Shown one piece after another: positions 1-7,750 of a stretch of 64,000 nt of DNA; positions within the stretch are counted from its first letter, which is position 1, and every line of letters starts with the position of its first letter. Under the pieces are notes generated by a model. That model saw only the letters and a list, made by a program, of their open reading frames with translations, made no database searches and was not told where the DNA came from. The DNA is from Qiania dongpingensis (GTDB taxonomy: Bacteria; Bacillota; Clostridia; Lachnospirales; Lachnospiraceae): positions 1,178,001-1,242,000 of the forward strand of contig NZ_CP060634.1 in assembly GCF_014337195.1 (NCBI RefSeq). The letters are read 5' to 3'. Both the position numbers and the translations under genes were made by a program.

Positions 1-111
1 CTCCCGAAATCCTGTCTCCGTTTTTTCATAAAAGATCGTATCTTCATTATATTTCCGGCTCCCCTGAAAGGAGCATCCTGACGCCCTAGCTCTCATGCCC
101 ATATTCCCCGT

Positions 112-427
112 TTAGTTCCTCACCTCAAACACCTCATGCCCCATATAAAACCGCTGGCCGCTCTGTAAAAGCACTTGTTCCCCGGGATTTATACATTTTC
201 CGTCTCCCGTGCGGCCACCGTCAGAAGTACATTGGACAGATCATAGATGACCGCCCACACCACATGGCCGCCCGGAGGCAGCACACCCCGCAGCACGACT
301 GTAGCCGTGCCATAGACTTCGCCTCCCACAGCCGCATGGTCAAACGCGTAGCCCAGAGATTCTGTGGCGGAGAACCCTGCTCCTACGGCGCTGCCGATCA
401 ATATGCCTTTCAAAATATACTTTTTAT
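112..427 (-). pseudogene. PrsW-family intramembrane protease remnant
   Basis: Reading leftward from about 427, the translation carries PrsW-type membrane motifs: GAGFSATE (the F-x-x-x-E glutamate motif) and GGHVVW (the conserved histidine segment). PrsW proteins are multi-pass membrane metalloproteases that cleave anti-sigma factors. The upstream part of the family (including the EExxK glutamates) is missing. The open frame ends at 189, while a plausible tail (QVLLQSGQRFYMGHEVFEVR, stop at 112) continues in another frame, so the gene is both truncated and frameshifted. Its broken 5' edge abuts the start of the rightward GNAT gene, suggesting a deletion or insertion at that junction. The family call rests on two short motifs only. 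Confidence 0.5.
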
Positions 428-435
428 CCGATTTT

Positions 436-900
436 ATGGTAAAATGGATCAGAATAACGAAATATCCTTTACTGGCTGATTTTTTATATGAAGCTATTTT
501 TCTGCCAGACGGTATAGAACCACCCCCAAAATCTATTATATACGCCCCTGAATTGCAGGTGTATATCGACTGTTTTGGAGAAAAGAAAGATGATATGGGA
601 TTAGTCGCGGAAACGGGCGGAAAAGTCATAGGCGCCGTTTGGGTTCGTATAATGAAAGACTACGGGCATATCGATTATAAAACACCATCATTCGCAATCT
701 CGCTTTACAAGGAATATCGAGGACTCGGAATAGGTACAAAGCTAATAAAAGAAATGCTGGCCTTACTAAAAAGCAGTGGATATGAGCGAGCATCGCTTGC
801 CGTTCAAAAAACAAATTATGCTGTAAAAATGTATCAAAAGTTAGGGTTTGAAGTTATTGACGAAAACGAAGAAGAATACATTATGTTTTACAATCTATAA
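436..900 (+). CDS. GNAT family N-acetyltransferase
   Basis: A 154-residue protein with the GNAT fold: LVAETGGKVIGAVWVRI (beta strands 2-4), the acetyl-CoA pyrophosphate loop EYRGLGIGTKLIKEM (the R/Q-x-x-G-x-G/A type A motif) and the C-terminal NYAVKMYQKLGFE motif. It probably transfers acetyl from acetyl-CoA to an amine; the substrate is unknown. I chose ATG at 436 because translation becomes family-like there (YPLLADFLYEAIF). The frame is open back to 364, but that stretch is antisense to the protease remnant, and no good ribosome site precedes 436. The N-terminus may have been damaged or fused at the junction with the remnant, so function is uncertain. Confidence 0.75.
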   Translation: MVKWIRITKYPLLADFLYEAIFLPDGIEPPPKSIIYAPELQVYIDCFGEKKDDMGLVAETGGKVIGAVWVRIMKDYGHIDYKTPSFAISLYKEYRGLGIGTKLIKEMLALLKSSGYERASLAVQKTNYAVKMYQKLGFEVIDENEEEYIMFYNL

Positions 901-1065
901 ATTCAACCGGTTTGCCAGGTCTGTCTGACTCCCCTTGTTGAGAAACCGTGTCGGACACTATTATCTGACTAAAAAAACAGCCATGCCAAAGTACTCTCAC
1001 CTTTGCATGACCGCTTTGCCTGTGCTGCTTAAAACCATTGCCTGAACAACACGTTTCTTTTTTCA

Positions 1066-1139
1066 CGCGGCAGAGAAGATTCGAACTCCCGACACCTTGG
1101 TCCGTAGCCAAGTGCTCTATCCAGCTGAGCTACTGCCGC
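1066..1139 (-). tRNA. tRNA-Arg (ACG)
   Basis: Cloverleaf on the minus strand: acceptor GCGGCAG pairs with CTGCCGC, T-loop GTTCGAATC, anticodon loop CTACGGA. Last gene of a six-tRNA leftward cluster; no CCA is encoded. Confidence 0.95.
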
Positions 1140-1212
1140 ACGTCATTCCAAAAACCTATTATAATACATATTTCCAAAAATTACAAGCTTTCCGTTTAAT
1201 TTTTTAAAACAG

Positions 1213-1297
1213 TGCCGGCGACCGGAATCGAACCGGTACGGCTTTAAAGGCCGCAGGATTTTAAGTCCTGTGCGTCTGCCAGTTCCGCCACGCCGGC
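1213..1297 (-). tRNA. tRNA-Leu (TAA)
   Basis: Class II tRNA with a variable arm; acceptor GCCGGCG pairs with CGCCGGC, anticodon loop CTTAAAA. Same cluster, minus strand. Confidence 0.95.
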
Positions 1298-1336
1298 ATG
1301 ATGTCTTGTTAAAACAACGGAACAAAACTTGTAAAA

Positions 1337-1410
1337 CGACCCGGATGGGGTTCGAACCCACGACCTCCGCCGTGACAGGGCGGCGCTCTAACCAGCTGAG
1401 CCACCGGGCC
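1337..1410 (-). tRNA. tRNA-Asp (GTC)
   Basis: Acceptor GGCCCGG pairs with CCGGGTC (one G-T pair); anticodon loop CTGTCAC between CCGCC/GGCGG stems. Minus strand. Confidence 0.95.
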
Positions 1411-1466
1411 AAAATCTGACACTATAAAACTGATGATATGATTTATCTGCTTTTGTGGGAAAAGAG

Positions 1467-1540
1467 TGGACCTTCGGGGACTCGAACCCAGGACCGACCG
1501 GTTATGAGCCGGTTGCTCTAACCAACTGAGCTAAAGGTCC
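1467..1540 (-). tRNA. tRNA-Met (CAT), possibly Ile2
   Basis: Acceptor GGACCTT pairs with AAGGTCC; anticodon loop CTCATAA. The CAT anticodon fits elongator Met. A lysidine-modified tRNA-Ile2 cannot be excluded without comparing identity elements. The 5' end lacks the initiator mismatch. Confidence 0.9.
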
Positions 1541-1553
1541 AAATAAGAAGCAA

Positions 1554-1626
1554 AGCCGATGATCGGACTCGAACCGATAACCTGCTGATTACAAATCAGC
1601 TGCTCTGCCAATTGAGCCACATCGGC
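1554..1626 (-). tRNA. tRNA-Thr (TGT)
   Basis: Acceptor GCCGATG pairs with CATCGGC; anticodon loop TTGTAAT; T-loop GTTCGAGTC. Minus strand. Confidence 0.95.
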
Positions 1627-1639
1627 AAAATCATTCAAG

Positions 1640-1711
1640 TGACTCCAAGGGGATTTGAACCCCTGTTACCGCCGTGAAAGGGCGGTGTCTTAACCGCTTG
1701 ACCATGGAGCC
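1640..1711 (-). tRNA. tRNA-Glu (TTC)
   Basis: Acceptor GGCTCCA pairs with TGGAGTC; anticodon loop CTTTCAC. First gene of the leftward cluster Glu-Thr-Met-Asp-Leu-Arg. Confidence 0.95.
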
Positions 1712-1812
1712 TCATGTCTGCTAAAAAACTCCGTGGAGCCTGCTGACTTCCCGTGCACAGCTCAAAACACCACACGGGGAAACTATCTCATTCTCTTATA
1801 CTCAACGAAACG

Positions 1813-1841
1813 ATAATACCATAAACTCGGGGGGTTTGCAA
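1813..1841 (-). promoter_or_regulatory. Promoter of the tRNA cluster
   Basis: Minus strand: TTGCAA, 17-base spacer, TATTAT, placed about 100 bases before tRNA-Glu with no gene between. It matches the sigma-A pattern well and is the only good candidate upstream of the cluster. Confidence 0.7.
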
Positions 1842-1958
1842 GAACTTTTTTCTTTTATCTGAAAAATTAACACTTTTTCTTTTAGGGCATAAGTCTCCAA
1901 GGTACTATCCCGGATGTCTTACTCATATATTTTAGCAATACTGCCTCTGGTGAGTGCC

Positions 1959-2771
1959 ATGAACAAATCCTCTCAAAGAAAAAAAATCATCACACGGATC
2001 TTTATTTTTGCCCTGGCCTATCTGGTGGGATATGCGGCCGCCCGTTTTACCCGGCCGGCCCCCTCCAAAGCCGTATCCTCTTCTGCGGAAAGTAACTGGG
2101 GACTCAGCTTCCAACAGGAAGGAAAAGCGCCTGTCGGCAATGCTACCGCCGATTATCTGAAGAAATTCAACGCCTATTTCGTCCAGGAGACCGAAGATAA
2201 AGTGATCTATCTGACCTTTGACGCCGGATACGAAAACGGCAATACGGCCGCCATTTTGGATGCGCTGAAGAAGCATCAGGCGCCGGCCACCTTCTTTGTG
2301 GTGGGGAATTACATAGAAACAAGCCCGGATCTGGTCAAACGCATGGTAGAAGAAGGCCACACCGTCGGAAACCATACGTACCATCATCCGAATATGTCCC
2401 AGATCTCCACAAAGGAAGCCTTTCAAAAGGAACTGGGAGACCTGGAAAAGCTCTTTGAGGAAACCACCGGTCAGACTATGACTAAATTTTACCGGCCGCC
2501 TCAGGGAAAATACAGCGAGAGCAATCTTCAGATGGCCAATGAAATGGGCTACCGGACCTTTTTCTGGAGCCTGGCTTACGTAGACTGGTATCAGGACGAT
2601 CAGCCCACAAAAGAAGCCGCCTTTGAAAAGCTTCTGGGACGTATCCATCCAGGAGCGGTCGTTCTCCTCCACAGCACCTCCTCCACCAATGCGCAAATCC
2701 TGGATGAACTCCTGAGCAAATGGGAGGAAATGGGCTATCATTTCGATTCCCTGAATAATCTGCCCTCCTAG
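1959..2771 (+). CDS. pdaA: Delta-lactam-biosynthetic de-N-acetylase (PdaA-like)
   Basis: A NodB-fold polysaccharide deacetylase of about 270 residues. PdaA removes the N-acetyl group from muramic acid after peptide removal, the step leading to muramic delta-lactam in spore cortex. Visible motifs: an N-terminal membrane anchor (about residues 10-27), VIYLTFDAGYENG (catalytic Asp, motif 1), GHTVGNHTYHHP (metal-binding His pair, motif 2), FYRPPQGKYSE (motif 3), and the PdaA-typical DWYQDDQP and GAVVLLHSTSSTN (motif 5). I prefer ATG 1959 over 1914: it gives a compact Lys/Arg-rich N-terminus before the anchor and follows a GGTGAG about 8 bases upstream. It stands alone, converging on the sugar kinase, and implies a spore-former lineage. 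Confidence 0.88.
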   Translation: MNKSSQRKKIITRIFIFALAYLVGYAAARFTRPAPSKAVSSSAESNWGLSFQQEGKAPVGNATADYLKKFNAYFVQETEDKVIYLTFDAGYENGNTAAILDALKKHQAPATFFVVGNYIETSPDLVKRMVEEGHTVGNHTYHHPNMSQISTKEAFQKELGDLEKLFEETTGQTMTKFYRPPQGKYSESNLQMANEMGYRTFFWSLAYVDWYQDDQPTKEAAFEKLLGRIHPGAVVLLHSTSSTNAQILDELLSKWEEMGYHFDSLNNLPS

Positions 2772-2819
2772 ATTTCAGCGTTATTATCTCAATTTGCTAT
2801 GATACGCAGCTTTGCAGTT

Positions 2820-4286
2820 CTATTTTCCGCGGCAGGCCTTCAGGGCCTGCTGCCACAGCTCCAGCTTCTTGAGCCTTTCTCCATCCTCCATCTGACGCTC
2901 ATATATGGTCACGGGACGGCCTGCCCACAAGGTCCTCGCCTCATACATCCCACATTTCAGCCCTGCCATATAGGCGGCCCCCAATGCAGAATATTCCTCC
3001 ATCTCCGGCGCCAGGACACGGCTCCCCGCCATATCACTCTGAAACTGCATCAGATAACGGTTGCGTGTAGGACCGCCGTCCACATGAAGCTCTTCAATGG
3101 CAAGGCCGCTGTCTTTCTCCATTGCTCTCATTACATCCGTGATCTGAAATGCAATACTTTCCACCGCCGCCCGGATAATTTCATTCCTTCCTGTGGTGCG
3201 GCTCATACCATAAAGCATTCCTCTGGCGTCATTGTCCCAATAGGGAGCCGACAACCCGGTAAAGGCAGGCACCAGTACCGTGGTATCTATGGGATTGGCA
3301 TCCGCTGCTGCCGGTTCCAGTTCTCCCAGCTCCGAGAGCAATTTCAGGTCATCCTTCAGCCAGGTGATTACTGCTCCGGTGTAATTGATGTTTCCCTCCA
3401 GCACATAATTCACCACACCGTCTATCCCCCAGGCAAGGGAAGTGGCAAGACCGTACCGGCTTTCTTTAAAGCTGGTCCCGATATTCATCATGACGGAGGA
3501 GCCGGTGCCATAGGTGGTCTTGCTCATCCCTTTCCGATGGCAGCCGTGAGCAAACAACGACGCGTGAGAATCTCCCATAGCCGAAAGAATCGGAACGGGC
3601 GCATCAAAATATCCGTCCAAATCCGTCTCCCCGAACACACTGTTACTGTCGCATATTTCAGGCAGTATCTCTAGCGGCACTCCAAAAAAACCGCACAGTT
3701 CCTGATCCCACTCAAGGGTATGAAGATTGAAAAGCTGGGTACGGGAAGCATTCGAATAATCGGTCTTAAAGGATTTTCCGCCGGTGAGCCGGTAGAGCAG
3801 CCAGCTGTCCACCGTTCCAAGGCAGATTCCTTTATGGCCTTTAGCCCCCCAATGCTCATGGTTTTCCAGCAGCCATGCCATCTTTGCCGCAGGAAAGAAG
3901 GGTGACAGGGGAATCCCCGTCTTCTGGCGAATCTGCTCTCCATATTCTGCAAGCCGCTCTGTGATCTCTCTGGCGCGGCCGCACTGCCACACCACCGCAT
4001 TTTCCAAAGCACGGCCGCTTTTATCCCACATAACCGTCGTCTCTCTCTGATTGCTGATGCCGACAGCACGAATGGCTTTCTTAGGAACCTGGTGCTGTTC
4101 CATCACATCCCGCACCGCCAGTACCACATTTTGATAGATTTCCTCCGGGTCATGGGAAACCCAGCCCAGACCGTTCACAAGCTGGACATGCCTCCGATCC
4201 GCCCGTCCGGCAATATTTCCCTGCTCGTCCACAAGTACCGCCTTGCTTCCCTGAGTACTCTGGTCGATTCCTATGATATATGTCAT
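2820..4286 (-). CDS. FGGY-family sugar kinase (possible apulose kinase)
   Basis: A 488-residue FGGY carbohydrate kinase. Visible: N-terminal phosphate-binding GIDQSTQGSKAVLVD, a GISNQRETTVMWD segment as in glycerol kinase, the catalytic-Asp region SAMGDSHASLFAHG (glycerol kinase has GDQQAALFG here), an ATP-site TTYGTGSSVMMN, and the FGGY C-terminal signature region ELHVDGGPTRNRYLMQFQSD. It should phosphorylate a ketose with ATP in the cytoplasm. The altered catalytic loop and the operon partners (isomerase, transketolase halves) argue against a glycerol kinase. Apulose kinase is one good hypothesis. Last gene of the operon, 31 bases after the transketolase C-subunit. Start 4301 is an alternative; 4286 has GGAG at suitable spacing. 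Confidence 0.8.
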   Translation of the reverse strand: MTYIIGIDQSTQGSKAVLVDEQGNIAGRADRRHVQLVNGLGWVSHDPEEIYQNVVLAVRDVMEQHQVPKKAIRAVGISNQRETTVMWDKSGRALENAVVWQCGRAREITERLAEYGEQIRQKTGIPLSPFFPAAKMAWLLENHEHWGAKGHKGICLGTVDSWLLYRLTGGKSFKTDYSNASRTQLFNLHTLEWDQELCGFFGVPLEILPEICDSNSVFGETDLDGYFDAPVPILSAMGDSHASLFAHGCHRKGMSKTTYGTGSSVMMNIGTSFKESRYGLATSLAWGIDGVVNYVLEGNINYTGAVITWLKDDLKLLSELGELEPAAADANPIDTTVLVPAFTGLSAPYWDNDARGMLYGMSRTTGRNEIIRAAVESIAFQITDVMRAMEKDSGLAIEELHVDGGPTRNRYLMQFQSDMAGSRVLAPEMEEYSALGAAYMAGLKCGMYEARTLWAGRPVTIYERQMEDGERLKKLELWQQALKACRGK

Positions 4287-4317
4287 ACCGTCTTTCTCCA
4301 TCCACTGATCCCCATCA

Positions 4318-5262
4318 TCAAAGCTCTCCGTCCATCAAAAGCATCTGTTTTACTCTGGCTGCGATTCCCTCTGCCGTCAATCCGTACTCCCGCAGCACCT
4401 CGGAACCGCTCCCTCCAATTAAATGGCGGTCCGGCAACGCCATATTTACGACTTGTTTCGGGCAGTTGGCCGATACGATCTGTGCCACCATGCTCCCCAG
4501 GCCACCGTAAGGAGAATGTTCCTCCACCGTAAGGATACATTTGCTGTTCTTCGCTGCCGCGATCACAGCCTCCTCATCCATGGGTTTTAAGCAGTACATA
4601 TCAATGATCCCTGCCGAAATGCCCTCCTGATCCAGCATATGTGCGGCTCTCACCCCAGGGCTGACCATCTCCCCGCATGCAATAATGGTCACGTCAATAC
4701 CCTTTTTCAGCACCTGTGCCTTGTCCAGGATAAACTTCATATCCTCTCTGTACACATCCTCAGAAGCGGAGCGGCTCACACGCACATAAGCCGGATCCAT
4801 GTCCTTTAATAGAGCCTGAATCAGCTTTTTTGTTTCAAACCGATCACAGGGCAGATATACACGCATATCCGGCAGCGCACAGAATGCCGCAATATCCTGG
4901 CAGGAATGATGGGTCATGCCCAGAGCGCCGTAGCTGACACCGCCGCTGATTCCTAGAAGAGTTACATTTGTTTTGGAGTAGGCCACATCTACCTTGGCCT
5001 GCTCGTAGCTCCTGGTGGACAGGAAACTGGCCGGAGACGCCGCAAATACCTTTTTCCCGCAGGCAGCAAGTCCTGCCGACATTGCCACCAGATTCTGCTC
5101 TGCAATGCCCGTCTCAACAAACTGCTCCGGAAATTCTCTGGCAAAGGGCGCTAAGGATGCAGAATCCCTGGAATCGCTGCAGACCACCACAATCTCCCTG
5201 TCCTCTTCTGCCGCCTCCAGCAGTACCTCACAAATTACTTGTCTGTTGCTGATTGCTTCCAT
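4318..5262 (-). CDS. Transketolase, C-terminal (pyrimidine-binding) subunit
   Basis: A 314-residue half-transketolase with the pyrimidine-binding domain first and the transketolase C-terminal domain last. The conserved ETGIAEQNLVAMSAGLA carries the glutamate that activates thiamine diphosphate, and GMTHHSCQD and VEEHSPYGGLG are family motifs. It works only with the N-terminal subunit encoded just upstream, whose 3' end it overlaps by 35 bases. The start at 5262 follows AAAGGAGGAGCAGACAG, an excellent ribosome site. In this operon it probably transfers a two-carbon unit from the phosphorylated ketose made by the neighbouring kinase; the apulose-4-phosphate enzyme AptAB has the same split form. 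Confidence 0.88.
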   Translation of the reverse strand: MEAISNRQVICEVLLEAAEEDREIVVVCSDSRDSASLAPFAREFPEQFVETGIAEQNLVAMSAGLAACGKKVFAASPASFLSTRSYEQAKVDVAYSKTNVTLLGISGGVSYGALGMTHHSCQDIAAFCALPDMRVYLPCDRFETKKLIQALLKDMDPAYVRVSRSASEDVYREDMKFILDKAQVLKKGIDVTIIACGEMVSPGVRAAHMLDQEGISAGIIDMYCLKPMDEEAVIAAAKNSKCILTVEEHSPYGGLGSMVAQIVSANCPKQVVNMALPDRHLIGGSGSEVLREYGLTAEGIAARVKQMLLMDGEL

Positions 5263-6148
5263 CTGTCTGCTCCTCCTTTCCGTATTGTGTCTCATCCAGT
5301 ATCAGGCCCATGGCCGCCGCCTGTACCCTTAGATCTGCAAGCGCCTGCCGATACTGCTCCCCGCTCATCACGCCATGATGCCATGACACATTATTTTCCA
5401 TATAGGAAATGCCCTTTCCCTTCACTGTATGGGCAATCACCGCCGTCGGCTTTCCCTTTAAGATTTTCGCTTTATCATAAGCTGCCAGCAGCTGACCGCA
5501 GTCATTTCCATCAGCCACCTCGATCACATAAAACCCAAAATCCTCAAACTTTCGGCTAAGCTCGGAGCTGTCCATAATCTCCTTCGTTGGACCGGAAATC
5601 TGCAGTCCGTTTACATCCACTGTTACGCAAAAATTGTCCAGCCCATAATGGCCCGCCGCCATCATGCCCTCATAATTGGAGCCCTCGGCCATCTCACCGT
5701 CCCCGCACACCACATAGGTGCGGTATTCCTGGCTGTTCATTCGCGCCGCTAAGGCCATGCCCATGCCCACAGAAATACCGTGGCCCAGGGAACCGCCGTT
5801 TAATTCGATCCCCGGAACATCCATATTGGGATGGCCGATAAAGCGGGAACCGTATTTGCTGAAGGTAGTAACCGCCTCCTGCTTCTCGTAATAGCCCATA
5901 TCCCCCAGCACACAGTACAGGGCGTCGGCACAGTGGCCCTTGGACAAAAGGAAACGGTCACGGTTCGCGTCCCCGCTCCGCTCCGGCGATAGATTCATCA
6001 CGCCATAGTATAAGACAGTCAGTATATCGATCACGCTCAGGTCGCCGCCCACATGGCCGGATTTAGACTGATAGACCATTTCAATAATATCTCTGCGCAG
6101 CTGATGGGCCTTTCCGGCCAGCTCCGCCGCATTCATTTTCTTTTTCAT
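5228..6148 (-). CDS. Transketolase, N-terminal (TPP-binding) subunit
   Basis: A 306-residue half-transketolase. The thiamine diphosphate motif is visible (VVCGDGEMAEGSNYEG followed by DNFCVTVDVNG, the GDG...N metal/pyrophosphate site), as are SKGHCADALYCVLG and NGGSLGHGISVGMGMALA. It pairs with the C-terminal subunit downstream. ATG 6148 follows GGGAGGGTCT; the open frame further upstream lies inside the isomerase gene in another frame and is not coding. Only 10 bases separate it from the isomerase stop, so the two are cotranscribed. Confidence 0.88.
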   Translation of the reverse strand: MKKKMNAAELAGKAHQLRRDIIEMVYQSKSGHVGGDLSVIDILTVLYYGVMNLSPERSGDANRDRFLLSKGHCADALYCVLGDMGYYEKQEAVTTFSKYGSRFIGHPNMDVPGIELNGGSLGHGISVGMGMALAARMNSQEYRTYVVCGDGEMAEGSNYEGMMAAGHYGLDNFCVTVDVNGLQISGPTKEIMDSSELSRKFEDFGFYVIEVADGNDCGQLLAAYDKAKILKGKPTAVIAHTVKGKGISYMENNVSWHHGVMSGEQYRQALADLRVQAAAMGLILDETQYGKEEQTDGSNQQQTSNL

Positions 6149-6158
6149 AGACCCTCCC

Positions 6159-7559
6159 TTAAACTCCATGAATGTAATCTTGAACCTCTGCCTCATTATC
6201 ATCGTACAGATCCGGTGTGATGCCAATGTATTTACACGCTTCATAAAGCACCGGGACCACATTCTTGTGGATGCCCACACAGTGGTGTATATAGGGACCT
6301 TCCACGATTTTTGCCTCCAGCCGTTTCCAGTTCTCCACCTCAACCCATACATAGGTGCCCTTGGTATAGGGGCCGTCCACTCCTTTGGCACTGCCCAGAA
6401 GCAGCGAATATTCACCGTTGTCTCCATCAAACCGGCACAGTGTCATTTCGCCGTGCTTTGCCTCAGCTTCCACAGCGCCCGGATGATCAAAAGCCAGAGG
6501 ATAGCCGATGGTGGGGCGGCAGGAGGCACAGCTGATGGGCCACGGACCGCAATGCTGCAGCAGCTCTCCATTTTCATTGTCCGGGTGTCGCACTGTCCAA
6601 TCTGCAAAAAAAGTTCGGGCCTCGTCCATGCCTGCCGCCTCGCAGAGAACCGCTGTTACAGCTCCGTGGATATCCGTCTCGCAGACCACCGGGAAGCCTT
6701 CCTCGTTCAGCAGGCTGTTGGCGGCGCAGGGCATGATTCCGATCTCTCCCTGCAGCGCATTCCAGCACTGGATGGCTGCGGCATTGCACCCATATTTTTC
6801 TGCCAGCCTGCGGATCGCTGCCTTGAGAGCCGCTACGTTGAGAAGCTCCTCTTCCTGGATGGCAATGTTGAAGTTTGCCCTGCAGTATGCAACAACCTTG
6901 GCTGCCTCAGTGCCTTCCGCTTTAGCCAGACGCATCTCTGCTGTCAGCTCCGGCAAAGGAATGGGAGACAGCTGAATGTTGTACTTCTCCAGTAATTCTC
7001 CTTCGTTACACATGGTGGACCAGAAGTCAAAGGGCCTGGGACCAATCTGCAAAATCCTGGTATTCTGGAAGGCCTTCACCACGTTACAGACAGCCAGGAA
7101 ATTCTTCACCCCTCGTTCAAACTCTGCATCCTCCAGGCAGCAGTTACACAAATAGGTAAAGGGTACCTGGAACCTGCGTAAAACCTTTCCGGTAGCGAAG
7201 AGCCCGCATTGGCTGTCCCGAAGACGGATTCCATTCTCATCCGGACGCTCATCCCGAGGTCCCCACAGCAGTACCGGCACATGCAGCTCCTTCGCCAAAC
7301 GCGCAGCCTCATACTCCGTGCCGAAATTCACATGAGGAATAAACAATCCGTCGATCTTTTCTCTCTTGAACTTTACTGCGATCCGAATTCTGTCATTGTC
7401 ATCGTGCAGCAATCCATCCTCTGAGATATCGTCAATATCTACAAATTCCACGCCCAGCTCCCTTAATTTATGCCTTGTTAAATTGGCATACTTTACCGCA
7501 TCCGGCGCAGAAAAAATACTTCTCCTGGTCGGCGCAAGTCCGATCTTGATCTTAGCCAT
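6159..7559 (-). CDS. L-fucose/L-arabinose isomerase-like sugar isomerase
   Basis: A 466-residue protein of the fucose/arabinose isomerase-like superfamily (COG2407 type). It has an N-terminal Rossmann-like region (IKIGLAPTRRSIFS...KIDGLFIPHVNFGTE) and a C-terminal catalytic region with candidate metal ligands (VVCETDIHGAVTAVLCEAAG; GPWPISCASCRP; YIHHCVGIH). It would interconvert an aldose and a ketose, feeding the kinase and transketolase encoded downstream. First gene of the leftward operon, divergent from the LacI regulator. ATG 7559 follows GGAGGAGAAAGAA; ATG 7574 would lie on the ribosome site itself. The true substrate cannot be read from sequence. Confidence 0.75.
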   Translation of the reverse strand: MAKIKIGLAPTRRSIFSAPDAVKYANLTRHKLRELGVEFVDIDDISEDGLLHDDNDRIRIAVKFKREKIDGLFIPHVNFGTEYEAARLAKELHVPVLLWGPRDERPDENGIRLRDSQCGLFATGKVLRRFQVPFTYLCNCCLEDAEFERGVKNFLAVCNVVKAFQNTRILQIGPRPFDFWSTMCNEGELLEKYNIQLSPIPLPELTAEMRLAKAEGTEAAKVVAYCRANFNIAIQEEELLNVAALKAAIRRLAEKYGCNAAAIQCWNALQGEIGIMPCAANSLLNEEGFPVVCETDIHGAVTAVLCEAAGMDEARTFFADWTVRHPDNENGELLQHCGPWPISCASCRPTIGYPLAFDHPGAVEAEAKHGEMTLCRFDGDNGEYSLLLGSAKGVDGPYTKGTYVWVEVENWKRLEAKIVEGPYIHHCVGIHKNVVPVLYEACKYIGITPDLYDDNEAEVQDYIHGV

Positions 7560-7600
7560 TTCTTTCTCCTCCATATATTCAGCCTTTATTCCATGTCTCT

Positions 7601-7606
7601 ATTATA
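7601..7606 (-). promoter_or_regulatory. Candidate -10 of the sugar operon
   Basis: TATAAT on the minus strand, about 40 bases before the isomerase start. No good -35 sits 16-18 bases upstream, consistent with a promoter whose strength or access depends on the regulator or an activator. Confidence 0.4.
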
Positions 7607-7634
7607 AAATTGGCATAGCTTAATTTCATTTTAA

Positions 7635-7657
7635 AATTAAGTATTTTTTACTTAATT
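7635..7657. promoter_or_regulatory. Inverted repeat, candidate LacI-family operator
   Basis: AATTAAGTA and TACTTAATT form a perfect 9-base dyad separated by five T, midway between the divergent isomerase operon and lacI-type gene. Direct copies of AGCTTAATT flank it (7618 and 7661). The 5-base centre is wider than classic LacI-family operators, so the exact site is uncertain. Confidence 0.5.
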
Positions 7658-7670
7658 AGTAGCTTAATTC

Positions 7671-7699
7671 TTGCATTTTACAACCAAATCATGGATAAT
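7671..7699 (+). promoter_or_regulatory. Promoter of the LacI-type regulator
   Basis: TTGCAT, 17-base spacer, GATAAT; 51 bases before the start codon. The inverted repeat at 7635-7657 lies immediately upstream, so binding there could affect both divergent promoters. Confidence 0.6.
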
Positions 7700-7750
7700 T
7701 ATCCTCATAGAAAATACGTTTTTCATTTTTAGAATTTACAGGAGGACACT

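Noticed and set aside
1143..1412. 89-codon minus-strand frame
   Set aside because: It spans tRNA-Leu and tRNA-Asp; not coding.
2820..4286. Glycerol kinase glpK
   Set aside because: The N-terminal half resembles GlpK, but the catalytic loop differs and the operon partners are an isomerase and transketolase rather than glycerol genes.
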